In this document: one piece after another, positions 1 to 11,351 of the stretch
How positions within the stretch are numbered: position 1 is the first letter of the stretch
Layout of the letters: every line of letters begins with the position of its first letter
Source of the DNA: Cryoendolithus antarcticus
Lineage: Eukaryota; Ascomycota; Dothideomycetes; Cladosporiales; Cladosporiaceae
Assembly (NCBI GenBank): GCA_002077065.1
Contig: NAJO01000014.1
Span: 744,001 to 808,000 of the forward strand
DNA: 64,000 bases
Reading direction: 5' to 3'
The notes under the pieces: model-generated
Databases searched by the model: none
The model's input: the letters and a program-made list of their open reading frames with translations, nothing else
Told to the model about the DNA's origin: nothing
Position numbers and translations under genes: made by a program

Positions 1-3000
1 ACAACGCCTTGGTACAGCACGTTGTTCGCATGAACCCGGATAAGGGTGCCGAGTTTGCTACTGCACTTGCAAAGGAGGACTCGAATCTGCTTGACATTGA
101 GCGGACTGTCGACATTTTCCAGAGTCAGGGTATGGTGCAGCAGGCAACAGCGTTCTTGCTCGACGTGCTTGGCGGCAATTTGCCAGAGCAAGGTCACCTA
201 CAGACCAGACTGCTCGAGATGAACTTGATGAACGCACCTCAAGTTGCCGATGCGATCTTGACCAATCAGATGTTCTCCCATTACGATCGGCCACGGATCG
301 CGCAGCTCTGTGAGAACGCTGGGCTTTTCGCACTAGCGCTCGACCACTACGAGAACCCTGCGGACATCAAGCGCTGTGTGGTGCAGAGTGACAAGATCAA
401 CGAAGAGTTTTTGTCAGCCTACTTCGGCAAGCTGACCGTGGAGCTCGCTCTTGAGTGCCTTGACGAGATGCTCAAAGTCAACATCCGCCAGAACCTGCAA
501 GTCGTCATCAACATCGCGAAGAAGTACTCTGACCTTTTCGGGCCTAATCGGATCATCGACCTGCTCGAGAAGTACCGCACCGCGGAGGGCCTGTACTTCT
601 ACTTGGGCGGGATCGTCAACATCAGCGAGGACAAAGATGTCACCTTCAAGTACATCGAGGCTGCCACGAAGATGGGGCAACTTCAGGAAGTCGAGCGCGT
701 CTGCCGCGAGAGCAACTTCTACGACCCGGAGAAGGTGAAGAACTTCCTGAAGGAGCAACGCTTGACGGAGCAGCTACCTCTGATCATCGTCTGCGACCGC
801 TTCAACTTTGTCCACGACTTGGTGCTCTACTTGTACAAGAACCAGGCGTTCAAGTCGATTGAAGTGTACGTTCAACGCGTCAACCCGGCACGGACACCGG
901 GCGTCATTGCTGGCCTGCTCGATGTGGACTGCGACGAGAACATCATCAAGAACCTGCTCAGCTCCGTGTCGCCTCAGAGCATTCCTATCGACGAGTTGGT
1001 ACAGGAGGTCGAGTCTCGCAACAGGTTGAAGTTGCTCTTGCCATTCCTCGAGGCTACTCTGGCTGCCGGCAATCAGCAACAAGCTGTCTACAACGCCTTG
1101 GCCAAGATCTACATCGACTCGAACTCCAACCCCGAAGCCTTCCTCAAGTCTAACGACCAGTATGACACTCTCACTGTCGGCAAGTACTGCGAGAAGCGCG
1201 ACCCGAACTTAGCCTTCATTGCGTACAGCAAGGGCCAGAACGATCTCGAGCTCATCAGCATCACCAACGAGAACGCAATGTTCAAGGCGCAGGCACGATA
1301 CCTGCTTGACCGCGCCGACCCGGAGATCTGGGAGTACGTGCTATCGGAGAACAACATCCATCGCCGGAGTCTTGTCGATCAGATCATCTCCACCGCCGTG
1401 CCCGAGTCGCAAGATCCTGAGAAGGTCTCCATTGCTGTCAAGGCTTTCATCGATGCTGACATGCCAGTGGAGCTCATCGAGCTTCTCGAGAAGATCATAC
1501 TTGAGCCTTCCACGTTCAGTGACAACGCCAACCTCCAGAATCTGCTTATGTTGACTGCTTGCAAGTCAGACCGCGGTCGTGTGGCCAACTACATTCAGCA
1601 ACTCAATGCCTATAGTCCAGAAGACATTGCGCAACAGTGCGTTGAGGTTGGCATGTTCGAGGAAGCTTTCCTCATCCACAAGAAGGCTGGCGACCACCTC
1701 TCTGCTGCAAACGTCCTCGTCGACCATGTCGTCAGCATCGATCGCGCACAAGAGTACGCCGACCAAGTCGACCTCCCCGAAGTCTGGAGCAAAGTCGGCA
1801 AAGCTCAGCTCGATGGCCTCCGGGTCTCAGACTCCATCGAGTCCTACATCAAAGCCCAAGACCCCTCCAACAACCTCGAAGTCATCGAGACCGCAACCCA
1901 CGCTGGCAAAGATGAAGACCTCATCAAGTACCTCCGCATGTCGCGCAAGACTCTCCGCGAGCCCGCCATCGACACCGCGCTCGCCTTCGCTTTTGCCAGG
2001 ACGAACCAGCTCCCCGAGCTCGAGGAGTTCCTTCGCTCCGCCAACGTCGCCAACATCGAGGAGTCTGGTGACAAGGCTTACGCTGAAGGCTACCACGAGG
2101 CCGCCAAGCTCTTTTTCACTTCCATCTCGAATTGGGCTAAGCTGGCCACCACCCTTGTGCACCTTGAGGACTACCAGGGTGCCGTTGAGTGCGCACGTAA
2201 GGCTAATAGTGTCAAGGTGTGGAAGCAGGTCAATGAGACTTGTGTTGCGAAGAAGGAGTTCAAGTTGGCGCAGATTTGTGGTCTCAATCTCATCGTTCAT
2301 GCCGAGGAGCTGGCCGACCTGGTTAAGCAATACGAGCGCAACGGATACTTTGACGAGCTAATCTCCCTGCTTGAGGCTGGCCTTGGATTAGAGAGGGTGC
2401 ATATGGGCGTATTTACTGAGCTCGGCATTGCCCTAAGCAAGTATCATCCCGACCGAGTGATGGAGCACTTGCGCATCTTCTGGGGCAGAATCAATATTCC
2501 CAAGATGCTGAAGGCTTGCGAAGAGGCACACCTGTGGCCCGAGCTGGTCTTCCTCTACCAGCATTACGATGAGTTCGACAACGCTGCTCTCGCTATGATG
2601 GAGCGCGCATCCGATGCGTGGGAGCACCACACCTTCAAGGATACCATCGTCAAGGTGGCAAACTTGGAGATCTACTACCGCGCACTCAACTTCTACCTAC
2701 AGGAGCAGCCATCACTCATCACCGACCTGCTCCAAGCACTCACTCCACGCATTGACGTTAATCGCGTGGTGCGCATGTTCGAGAAGTCCGACAACATCCC
2801 CCTCATTAAGCCGTTCTTGCAAGCTGTGCAGCCGCAAAACAAGCGCGCTGTCAACGACGCGATCAACGATCTCCTGATCGAAGAGGAAGACTACAAGACC
2901 CTGCGCGACAGCGTGGAGCAGTACGACAACTACGAGGCTGTCGCGCTTGCTCAGCGTCTCGAGAAGCACGACCTTGTCTTCTTCCGCCAAATCGCAGCCA

Positions 3001-3525
3001 GCATCTACCGCAAGAACAAGCGCTGGGAGAAATCAATCGCGCTGTCGAAGCAAGACAAGCTGTACAAGGACGCCATCGAGACGGCTGCCATCTCCGCCCG
3101 GCAAGAGACTGTTGTCGAGCTACTCAACTACGTAAGTCACGCTGTCTTACCTTCACCTTGTTACACCACACTGACAATCTCTCCAGTTCGTCGACATCGG
3201 CAGCAAAGAATGCTACGTCGGCATGCTCTACTCCTGCTACGACCTCATCCCTCTACACACCGTCATGGAGCTCTCCTGGCGCCACAACCTCACCGACTTC
3301 ACCATGCCGTTCATGATCAACTTCTTATCGCAGCAAGCCGCCACGATCGAGGAACTGAAGCGTGATAATGAGGCGCGGAAGGAGAGGGAGAAGAGCGAGA
3401 GGAAGGAGGAGGAAACGGGGCCGATTCTTGGAGGGAGTCGATTGATGTTGACGCAGGGCGGGGTGCAGCCGCAGCCAACTGGGGGGTATGGGGGCATGAA
3501 CGGGGGGTTTGGGGGGTTTAGATGA
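1..3525 (+). CDS. CHC1: Clathrin heavy chain, 3' part
   Basis: This encodes the distal leg, knee, proximal leg and trimerisation region of clathrin heavy chain, the triskelion subunit of coated vesicles at the trans-Golgi, endosome and plasma membrane. The reading frame is open from base 3, so the start and the N-terminal beta-propeller lie upstream of the window. About 1,150 residues are visible of the roughly 1,680 usual for the family. They are alpha-helical clathrin repeats without low complexity, and a Lys/Glu-rich stretch and a Gly-rich tail follow. One intron is clear at 3132-3186 (55 nt, GTAAGT to CTCCAG). It joins ELLNY to FVDIGSKECY in frame, whereas reading through it leads to an unrelated tail. 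The protein ends in GGFGGFR. The assignment rests on recognising the family sequence and is firm; only the 5' truncation limits it. Confidence 0.96.
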
Positions 3526-3893
3526 GGTTGGGAGTGAATGGGGATGCATTGAGCGATGGTCCTGGGAGGGGGGTGTAATTGTACATCGAATACGAGCGGA
3601 TTGTGTTGCAAGTAAGCGTGCCGAATACATTTGGCATCATTTCCGGTAGCTTGTGATCGATCTCACTCGGTACACGGCTAGAGGCCACGGGCGTATCCGC
3701 GAAGTGCCAAGATTTCTCCCGTCGTACATCGAATTTGTGCCGACTGCACCTCGCGAAACGGCATTAAGCGTAAAGACTGGCCTAACCATCCTCGATCGAC
3801 CACTAAGCCCAGCGCAAAGGATCTCCAATCTACGCGCATTATCACGATCTTCAGTTCGTCCAAAGCGAAAGATCACATCCGCATTCCGCAGCC
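3526..3893. other. Intergenic, CHC1 to eIF3m
   Basis: This 368-base gap separates two genes on the same strand. It must hold the clathrin 3' end and the eIF3m promoter. No start-to-stop frame here is convincing, and I see no clear TATA box. Confidence 0.6.
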
Positions 3894-5195
3894 ATGCCTG
3901 GCTTCCCAAGGCTGTCACTGGTTGAGGGCTCGTTCGAGGAATTAGCGCTCGAGCTCGCAACATACCTGGACCAGCAGAAGGGCGAGGAATCAGATGTGCT
4001 GTCTACAATCACTCCGAAAATCGCAGACCCGGAGCAGGAGGCAAGACCAGCGGAGACAGACAAAGATGCTGTGCTAGAGTCACTTGTGGGGGCCAGTGAT
4101 GTGTTGAACAGCGCACCCGAGAAGGAACTGCAGGCGGCGTATAACCTCCTCATACATCTCATATCACAGTCCGAGGACCCAGACAACTACATCAGGTCGA
4201 TATGTCTGAATCTCCGGAAACCCATCACATCTTCGCCTGCAAACAACACGGGTATCGCACTCAGCATACTGGGTACAATCTTCAACACACTCGACCCAGA
4301 TGACTCAACGCGATATAACGTGTTGACTCTCATCATCGAGCTGGTGAAGAAGACGGGCAACTTCGAGACACTCGAGCCACAACTAGAGACCCTCGACAAA
4401 TGGATCGCAGACTGGGAGCTCGAGCCCAAAGACCAGCGCCGCCTCTTCACCGCAGTCTCCGACACCGCAGCCGCCGCCTCAAACCCAGATGCATCCTACC
4501 GCTACCTCCTCAAAGCCCTCATAACCCTCCAGTCCGAGCCCTCCACCCCCGAAGCCCGCGACCTCTCCCTCCGTGCCCTCAAAGCAGCCCTACAGCACGA
4601 CAAGCACTTCGACTTCCAAGACCTTACTTCGCTAGACAGCATTCAAGCGCTGCGCAAGAGTGACGAAGTCTGGTACGACCTCCTCGAACTCTACAGCTCA
4701 GACACCTACACCGACCTCCAAGACTTCAAAGAATCCAACGACGACTTCTTCACCGCCAACAGCCTCTCAGAAGAAACACTAGACCGCAAAATGCGCCTCC
4801 TAACCCTCGCCTCCTCCGCCGCGCACGCTTCCCAAACACGCACACTCCCCTACGCCCAGATCGCTAAAGCGCTGCAAATCCCGAGCGAAGACGTGGAGAT
4901 GTGGGTCATTGACTGCATTCGCTCTGGACTCGTGGAGGGCAAGTTGAGCCAGCAGAAACAGGAGTTCTTGATCCATCGCAGTACGTACAGGAGTTTTGGC
5001 GAGAATCAGTGGAGGGAGGTTGCGAGCCGGTTGGAGAATTGGAAGAGCAGTTTGGTCAATGTGCTTGCTGTTATTCGGCAGCAGAAGGAGGAGTTTGAGA
5101 GGGAGAAGGGGCATGATGGGCATGGGTCGGGAGGAGGGTTTAGGAGGGGTATGGGGGGGATGCAGAGGGGTGGTGGGGGAATAGAGGTGGATTGA
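3894..5195 (+). CDS. eIF3 subunit M (PCI-domain protein)
   Basis: A single-exon frame of 433 residues matches translation initiation factor eIF3 subunit m, a PCI-domain subunit of the eIF3 scaffold on the 40S ribosome. The N-terminal two thirds is helical-repeat sequence. The PCI/winged-helix part lies around residues 220-390, with the typical run YAQIAKALQIPSEDVEMWV and the return IRSGLVEGKLSQ. After it comes a Lys/Glu helix and a Gly/Arg/Met-rich tail ending in GGIEVD. The first ATG follows a pyrimidine-poor CGCAGCC context, and no earlier in-frame ATG fits. eIF3j, another subunit of the same complex, is encoded at 53.1 kb; that co-location is probably chance. The family call is confident. 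Confidence 0.92.
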   Translation: MPGFPRLSLVEGSFEELALELATYLDQQKGEESDVLSTITPKIADPEQEARPAETDKDAVLESLVGASDVLNSAPEKELQAAYNLLIHLISQSEDPDNYIRSICLNLRKPITSSPANNTGIALSILGTIFNTLDPDDSTRYNVLTLIIELVKKTGNFETLEPQLETLDKWIADWELEPKDQRRLFTAVSDTAAAASNPDASYRYLLKALITLQSEPSTPEARDLSLRALKAALQHDKHFDFQDLTSLDSIQALRKSDEVWYDLLELYSSDTYTDLQDFKESNDDFFTANSLSEETLDRKMRLLTLASSAAHASQTRTLPYAQIAKALQIPSEDVEMWVIDCIRSGLVEGKLSQQKQEFLIHRSTYRSFGENQWREVASRLENWKSSLVNVLAVIRQQKEEFEREKGHDGHGSGGGFRRGMGGMQRGGGGIEVD

Positions 5196-5872
5196 GGGAT
5201 GGACGAAGCTGGGAGTTGAAAGATGAAGCGAACCTTTGAGTGGTCCGTGAGATTGCCCTGCTAGCAGGCGGCAATGCTATGGGAAGCATATTTAGTAAAG
5301 ATGGCCCTAGTACGGCAAATGTAGCGGTCCGAAGTGGCCAAGACTGGCGATCGGGCTCGCATGTAGCTATGGCCCTGTCGTGCTTAGGCTAGCAGTCAAA
5401 TCGACAGTTCGAATACACTACCATGTACTCCACGGTTCGGGCAGTTCTCGCGTGCTGCTCTCCTCTCCTCCCTCTCAGCCCAATCCGCTCCAAAGACGGG
5501 CGTGCAAGTCGTGCACATATGGTACTCCTCACCTCCCAGCCCAAGCATTCTGCCAAGTAGCCCAAAGAAGTCTGCAGAACGTCCAGAGATTCAGACACGC
5601 CTGTGGCGCCAAGTCGTCGATCGTTGATCTTCATGAACATTCCTAATCGATCAACGAGTGAGAGCCCCATTGGGACTGCCACCAAAGTCACATGAAGACC
5701 AATGTCGACCTTCTTGTTGTCCTTCAAGGAAATATTACCATGTAGCGTGTTCAACTCATATCCTTGGCATTCAAGGTGCTGCAACGTCACTTCCAACTTT
5801 GACACGTGAAACTCCTCGATAGCTTCGTTCGACTATTCCGGCATCCACGCTTGACCGTGGCACCAAGTCACC
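5196..5872. other. Intergenic, eIF3m to ZW10
   Basis: This 677-base gap contains a 138-codon open frame on the minus strand (5389-5805). It lacks an ATG at its 5' end and resembles no family I know, so it is not annotated as a gene. Otherwise nothing is evident except promoter DNA for ZW10. Confidence 0.5.
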
Positions 5873-8371
5873 ATGGCCGACGTGGACAACAGCGCCCTCG
5901 CCCCCGCGATCCTCACTCACCTCCAATCCGGTGCCTATCCCTCCTCCCCCTCCCTCTCCTCCGCCGACCTCACCTCCGACACCCTGCCAAGTATCATCTC
6001 CTCGCTCCGCGCCGAGCAAGAGACTCTCAAGACGTCTATTCGCCAGCTCAGCCGAAACGCTGCGCCGGACATCGATACGTGGATCACCCGCGCGCGCGAT
6101 CTACAGGCCGATATTTTGAGGAGCAGGGAGACGGCTCGCGAGATTGTCAAGGAGGCTGAGAGGGTCAAGGAGTTGAAAGGCGAGGCTGAGGAGAGAGGAC
6201 GGAAGGTGAGATTATTGGAGGGGGAGGTGGGTTTTAGTGAAAGATTGGGGGAGGGTTTGAGGGGGTTTGGGGAGGTGAATCAGGGTGTTGGGGTCGTGAG
6301 GGAACATGTTCTGGCTGGACGCCTGGGTGAGGCTGTGGAGGATTTGGAGACTGTAGAGACTGGCGTAGAGGATCTGGGGGGCACGGGGTTTGAGGGCACG
6401 AGAGCGTTCGGGGTGCTACAGGAGAGGGTCAAGGGCGCGAGAGAAGATCTTGTCGAACGTGTGAGCGAAAATTGGGGACAGCTTGTCGTCGCTGAGCCTA
6501 GTGAGGGAGATAGGAGTCGGTTCACCGTGCGGAAGTCGCTGGGCAATCAGCCAGACGTCACGCTGGGAGGTGTGCTCGACGCGGCCGAGCGACTTGGTCT
6601 AGCTGAGCAATACGCGAAACGACTGACGACGGCGATCGACCGGACCATGCTCAGACCACTGCTGAGCAAAGGAAGGGACGGCAAGTTGGGCAAGATCACG
6701 GTCTCCGGTACCATGCCAGATGCATTGGAATGCACGGCGGACTCCCAGGTCAACAACACTGCGTCGATACTCAGTGGTGTCAAAGCTCTGTTAAGTCATT
6801 TGCGCTCTCGGTTGCCACATCAGAGCGGCATCCAGTACTCCGCCACATTCATGCCGGTGCTTATCTCACGATTCGAAGAACACTGGCTTGAACCCGCAGT
6901 CCCGCTGGATATGTCTCGTATCGACGAATTCGAGGTCACGCTGACAGAGCTGTTGAGCTTTGCCGACTTCATCGACAGCCTGCAGTGGCATGGTGCTGAT
7001 CAGCTACGCCAATGGGTGGAAGGCGCACCCAGAGCGTGGTTGACAAAGAGGCGAGAGGCCCTACTGGGTGATGTGCGGAATCTGGTCTTCTCGGGATCGC
7101 AGGAGAGGAAGGTCGTCGAGCGAGTTGAGACTGAGATGGTCGGCAGGGATGACGCGCTCGCAGCCAGTGGCAACGGTGGAGACGACGATTGGGACAGTGC
7201 ATGGGAGGAGCCCAGCGCAGGTTCACCTGAGAGGACTGCTGTGGCGCCTGCATCTGCTGCAGCTCCAAATCAAGCGCCGATCGAGGACGACGAAGCTAGT
7301 GCATGGGACACGGACGATCTGGATGACAAGGCCGATGAGACAGGAGAAGAAGCTTGGGGTTGGGGCGACGGCGAGGATGCGAACAAGCACCCCAGCCCAG
7401 TGGCTACCCGTACCACTCCAGCGCAGACCAACGGCATTGCACCTTCCCAACCTCAGCAGCGGGAAGTAACCCTCCGCGAGTCCTACACCACAACAGCCGT
7501 CCCAGCCACGCTTCTGTCCCAGATTCAAGTTGTCATCAAAGACGCCCAAACGCTTTTCGGCCCCGAGTACACAGAGTCGCCCATCGCCCCTGCTGCTCAA
7601 GGACTATACACCCTGCCAACGCTTGCGCTAGCGATCTACCGCGCCACAGCCCCGACTGCATACGCCAAGATCCCCGTAGGCAACATGCTAATCTATAACG
7701 ACGCTACCTGCCTCTCCGCCTCTCTGCTCGCTTGGCAAGCTAACACACCGCCCTCGTCTCGCCTGCGCCTGGAAGCTGATACAAACGCCCTCGAAACCTT
7801 TGCCAAGCGTGCGTATACCGCTGAGCTAGACGCCCAACGTACGATCTTGCGAGACCTGCTGGACGGCGCTCAAGGCTTCGCAGACTGCACCGTACAGCCC
7901 AACAAAGCTGAGTGTGAGAGCGCCGTCCAACAAGTGGTGGACCGCATGTACGAAGTGCATGCCCTCTGGAAGCCGGTTCTCGCGCCCTCGGCTCTACTAC
8001 AGTCCCTCGGCTCTCTCCTTTCCAGTGTCATCGGAAAGATCACTCTTGAGGTTGAGGAGCTGGCAGATATCGCAGAGTCGGACTCGAAGCAACTCAGACT
8101 CCTGTGCGATAAGATCTCGAGCCTCAAGTCGTTGTTTGTAGCGAGCGAGGGCGCTACGGATATGACTTTCATCTACTGTCCGCCTTGGCTGAAGTTCCAG
8201 TACTTGGGTGAGATCTTGGAGAGCAGTCTGGCGGACATCAGATATATGTGGAGTGAAGGCGAACTGAGCTTGGAGTTCGAGGGGGAGGCAGTTGTCGAGC
8301 TGATTGAGGCGCTCTTTGCGGAAAGTGACTTGAGGAGAAGGGCTGTTGGTGAGATCAGAAGAGGCAGATAG
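5873..8371 (+). CDS. ZW10: ZW10 / Dsl1-type tethering complex subunit
   Basis: A single-exon frame of 832 residues matches the fungal ZW10 homologue. In fungi this is the Dsl1-type subunit of the ER tethering complex that captures Golgi-derived COPI vesicles; in animals it also works at kinetochores. The N-terminal third is coiled coil (about residues 45-125, rich in Glu/Lys/Arg). The middle is helical, then an acidic low-complexity insert (about residues 425-530) has repeated Trp-Asp/Trp-Glu patches such as DDWDSAWEE, EASAWDTDD and EEAWGWGDG. These WxxW-like acidic motifs resemble the COPI-binding lasso of Dsl1, which supports the trafficking role (inference). The C-terminal helical region ends in a conserved block near LSLEFEGEAVVELIEALFAE. 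It converges with mS41, leaving 83 bases between the stops. Confidence 0.85.
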   Translation: MADVDNSALAPAILTHLQSGAYPSSPSLSSADLTSDTLPSIISSLRAEQETLKTSIRQLSRNAAPDIDTWITRARDLQADILRSRETAREIVKEAERVKELKGEAEERGRKVRLLEGEVGFSERLGEGLRGFGEVNQGVGVVREHVLAGRLGEAVEDLETVETGVEDLGGTGFEGTRAFGVLQERVKGAREDLVERVSENWGQLVVAEPSEGDRSRFTVRKSLGNQPDVTLGGVLDAAERLGLAEQYAKRLTTAIDRTMLRPLLSKGRDGKLGKITVSGTMPDALECTADSQVNNTASILSGVKALLSHLRSRLPHQSGIQYSATFMPVLISRFEEHWLEPAVPLDMSRIDEFEVTLTELLSFADFIDSLQWHGADQLRQWVEGAPRAWLTKRREALLGDVRNLVFSGSQERKVVERVETEMVGRDDALAASGNGGDDDWDSAWEEPSAGSPERTAVAPASAAAPNQAPIEDDEASAWDTDDLDDKADETGEEAWGWGDGEDANKHPSPVATRTTPAQTNGIAPSQPQQREVTLRESYTTTAVPATLLSQIQVVIKDAQTLFGPEYTESPIAPAAQGLYTLPTLALAIYRATAPTAYAKIPVGNMLIYNDATCLSASLLAWQANTPPSSRLRLEADTNALETFAKRAYTAELDAQRTILRDLLDGAQGFADCTVQPNKAECESAVQQVVDRMYEVHALWKPVLAPSALLQSLGSLLSSVIGKITLEVEELADIAESDSKQLRLLCDKISSLKSLFVASEGATDMTFIYCPPWLKFQYLGEILESSLADIRYMWSEGELSLEFEGEAVVELIEALFAESDLRRRAVGEIRRGR

Positions 8372-8454
8372 TGAGGCCATTGCTTGGACACCGCCATGTG
8401 TGCAGAAGTCTATGCATTCGTACAGTATGCTACAGTTCATCCCTCTCAATCACT

Positions 8455-9213
8455 CTACCGTGCGTTCTTCCTCTCCGTCGCCGCCCTCTTAGCCCTAACC
8501 TCCGCCTTCCGCCTCTCCCCACCATCCACCTTATGCCCCCTCCGATTTTCCCATAACCCCTCCGTCACCCTTATCCTCGCCACCCCAGGGTGTCCCTTGA
8601 CATACTCCACGCCCCTTCCCGCTATCACACCCCCTTGCACGAATTTCACGCCCTCCACCGGCCGCGCATCCCGAGCATCCACCCGCGGCGCAACAGCAAT
8701 CGGCAGCTCCGCCACATCCTCTCCTTCAGCTTTCGGATTGGCTGGGTCTGGTAATGCGGCGACACTGATAGGTGTGTTGACCACCACCTTCCTTACTCCT
8801 TCACTCTTGCTCACCGTCGCTTCCCGATCCCCCGCCTTATCGCTCTGCACTTCCACGACCCTTAACTCCGCGACACCCTTTTCCACGTACGTCAAATCCC
8901 CGCCTATGCCCATAATCCCATTCCGGTACCGATCCCGCCACCACAGCAAGTATTTCCGCGCGCGGGCTGGTTCGACGCCGGCTTCTCGTAGTTGGCTGGA
9001 GGTGTATGTGAAGAGCGCGGGCCAGGAGGGGATTTTGGAGGCGTGGGCGCTGAGGTTCCGGCCTATGAGCGTGAGGAAGGCGGTGGGGTCGGGGACGAAG
9101 GGGGTGGGTTTGGGGATTGAGGGGGTGGAGGGGGAGCCGGCGTGGAGGGCGCGGAGATGGGGGCGGAGGGTGCGAGGAGCGGTGAAGAAGTTTAGGGGGC
9201 GTTTGGATGCCAT
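8455..9213 (-). CDS. FYV4: Mitochondrial small-subunit ribosomal protein mS41 (IGR motif)
   Basis: A single-exon frame of 252 residues carries the IGR domain of Fyv4/mS41, a mitoribosomal small-subunit protein. The domain spans about residues 42-95. It begins PTAFLTLIGRNLSAHASKI, where IGR is the name-giving motif, and continues through a helix ending in ARKYLLWWRDRYRNG. The first 25 residues are basic, rich in hydroxylated residues and free of acids, as expected for a mitochondrial presequence. The C-terminal half is a fungal extension with a basic tail (GERRKAEVRAKRAATERK). It is longer than the yeast protein, as is common in filamentous ascomycetes. It is divergent to the kinase gene at 9503, and the 289-base gap must hold both promoters. 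Confidence 0.86.
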   Translation of the reverse strand: MASKRPLNFFTAPRTLRPHLRALHAGSPSTPSIPKPTPFVPDPTAFLTLIGRNLSAHASKIPSWPALFTYTSSQLREAGVEPARARKYLLWWRDRYRNGIMGIGGDLTYVEKGVAELRVVEVQSDKAGDREATVSKSEGVRKVVVNTPISVAALPDPANPKAEGEDVAELPIAVAPRVDARDARPVEGVKFVQGGVIAGRGVEYVKGHPGVARIRVTEGLWENRRGHKVDGGERRKAEVRAKRAATERKNAR

Positions 9214-9502
9214 TTCAATGTGATGGTGTGGTGGATCTGTGCCGGCTCAGTTCGCGGTGCTGAAGCGGATCTTCAAACTTCAATGTCCAATGTTCGGGAG
9301 TGCCAAGACGTTTGTCGACTTGAAGGAAGGTACACCTTACTACATATGTTCATTTTTCCGGAGTATATTTCGACGTCTGAGACACTTTCAAGCGGATCCA
9401 AAGTGCTCCGCAATAGATGATCGATGGCACGAGCGATGAGTATCGAACGTCTGCGTAGACCATGATCATTCGAGGACGATTTCCATCAACACGAACACAG
9501 CA

Positions 9503-10732
9503 ATGATTTCTCTTAAATCACCGGCCTACGGTGTGCCGCCTGAGCCTCCGTTGAAGCGACAGAAACTCGTTGGTAGCGCGTTGTCCGAATCGAAAACGAT
9601 GACGGCCCAAACAGCAGCACCCATGGCCGATCTCTCGGAGCAGCTCGACATGCAGGAGCGAAAGAAGTACTCGAAAGGCAAGACTCTAGGTCGCGGCACC
9701 TACGCCGACGTCTTCCTCGCGACTCTGAAAAGCGATCCGACGAAGACGTTCGCCATCAAGAAGATCCGCATCGCCGCTGAGCAGGATAGAATCGGCATCA
9801 GCTACGACACGCTACGAGAAATCCGATGTCTACAGGAACTTGATCACCCTAACATCATCAAGCTGTACTCCGTCTTCAGCACTAAGGACCAGAACTTGAA
9901 TCTTGTCCTGGAGAATCTGCCGCGTGGTGATCTGAAGCAGCTCTATCTCGACGCTACGATCCGCTACAGTCCAGCTGACATCAAGGCATGGATGCTCATG
10001 GTGATGCGAGGAATGTGGTTCTGTCATTCGAGCTTCATCTTGCATCGCGATATCAAGCCCGACAACATTCTTATTGCATCGAATGGTGAAGTCAAGATTG
10101 CTGATTTTGGTCTGGCACGCACATTCGTTGATCCTGGACAGAAGCGACCCATGACCCACGAAGTCATCACGCTGTGGTATCGTCCGCTGGAGTTACTGTT
10201 CAAGGCACCATACTATGGCGGCGCAGTGGATATCTGGTCTTGCGCATGCGTCTTCGCCGAGCTGGTCCTCCGTCAGCCATTCTTACCAGCGCCCACAGAG
10301 AGCAGTCTGAGTCAGATTCGAACCATCTGCGAGCGCGTCGGCTCACCCACTGAAGACAATTGGCCCGGTGTCAGTAAGCTGCCAGACTACGTAGCAACAT
10401 CTGAGGTCACTCCACAGCGCACACGCGCAGCCTGGCTCGCCGAGTTCCGCATACTGGGCGAGCAAGGTGCTGATCTGCTATCGAAGATGCTGGCTCTGGA
10501 CCCGGATAAGCGGCTGAGCGCGGAGCAGACTCTGAGGCACCCGTACTGGACTTCAGCGCCACGTCCTACGTCACTGGAGCTTCTGCCAAAGAAGGGGGGT
10601 GGACTGGAGACTATGGGTAAGGACCTTACGAGACGAGGAGGAGAGCTGCCGGTGAGAGAGAATGGAGAAGCGAAGAATGGAAGGGCTGATGGTGTGGCCC
10701 GCAAGATCGACTTTGGTGGAGGTCTAAGATAA
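9503..10732 (+). CDS. KIN28: TFIIH-associated cyclin-dependent kinase (CDK7/Kin28)
   Basis: This single-exon 409-residue kinase is the Kin28/CDK7 type that phosphorylates the RNA polymerase II C-terminal domain within TFIIH. Kinase features in order are the Gly loop GRGTYADVF, the Lys in FAIKKIRI, the helix REIRCLQELDHPNI, the catalytic HRDIKPDN, the Mg-binding DFGLA, and an activation loop with THEVITLWYRPLELL. The loop threonine before HEVIT is the likely T-loop residue. Neighbouring sequence MQERKKYSKGKTLGRGTYA is characteristic of fungal Kin28. APE-region residues read RPLE rather than the usual RPPE or RAPE, a small deviation. A start at 9503 gives about 50 residues before the kinase domain. 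Later in-frame ATGs at 9599 and 9623 are also possible. The C-terminal 60 residues are low complexity. Confidence 0.88.
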   Translation: MISLKSPAYGVPPEPPLKRQKLVGSALSESKTMTAQTAAPMADLSEQLDMQERKKYSKGKTLGRGTYADVFLATLKSDPTKTFAIKKIRIAAEQDRIGISYDTLREIRCLQELDHPNIIKLYSVFSTKDQNLNLVLENLPRGDLKQLYLDATIRYSPADIKAWMLMVMRGMWFCHSSFILHRDIKPDNILIASNGEVKIADFGLARTFVDPGQKRPMTHEVITLWYRPLELLFKAPYYGGAVDIWSCACVFAELVLRQPFLPAPTESSLSQIRTICERVGSPTEDNWPGVSKLPDYVATSEVTPQRTRAAWLAEFRILGEQGADLLSKMLALDPDKRLSAEQTLRHPYWTSAPRPTSLELLPKKGGGLETMGKDLTRRGGELPVRENGEAKNGRADGVARKIDFGGGLR

Positions 10733-11351
10733 TGACTGGTCTGCAAGGGTAACGACACCCCATTGAAGCTCCTTCGGATCTATTTCCCCTACAGACTGGG
10801 ACGAAGCCCAATGCTACTTTAGAGGTATGCATACATTCAGGTCTTAGCACGAGCGCGCAGCAGAACTCGCCATGAGCGATTACAATGGCGCAAGAGCTCG
10901 ATCACATACTACTCGGGAACACTTCAAGCTGGCTTTGCCTTCAGCGCAAAGGTCTGACACTTCGCCGGATGATAGCAAAGCTGTTCAAAGATTCGTTATG
11001 CTAGAGAGGTGAGATCTGTTGGCGATCAGACTCCTACGTGGGTTTCTCACTCACGCAGTCGGCTCGAAGTCAAAGTCTGTGAAAGCTGCCCTCAGACGAA
11101 TTGACGGCGGACATAGCGGTGCAAACCACCACTACTGTGTGTCTCCGTCAATAATGCGTAAGGAATCTGGAAGGATTCTTGGAGTTGCTTTAGTTAGTAC
11201 TGCCCCGCAAGTATATCGGACTTCACAGCCGAGGCAAATTGGCCCCAAGCAGACGACTCTCAAACACATCAGACACTGCAGTAACATTCTGTAGGACAAT
11301 GCACATGATAGCACTGTCTGCTCAGGTAGCTGCGAGAGGTCGGTAGAAGTG
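10733..11351. other. Intergenic, KIN28 to acyl-CoA synthetase
   Basis: The 619-base gap marks the change from housekeeping genes to the looser accessory stretch. A 91-codon open frame at 11019-11294 has no recognisable similarity, and I take it as chance. Nothing else is seen. Confidence 0.5.

Noticed and set aside
5389..5805. A 138-codon open frame on the minus strand between eIF3m and ZW10
   Set aside because: It begins at GTG with no ATG near its start, ends in Arg-rich out-of-character sequence, and resembles no known family. It may be chance.
11019..11294. A 91-codon frame upstream of the acyl-CoA synthetase
   Set aside because: Short, no similarity, and no good start context.
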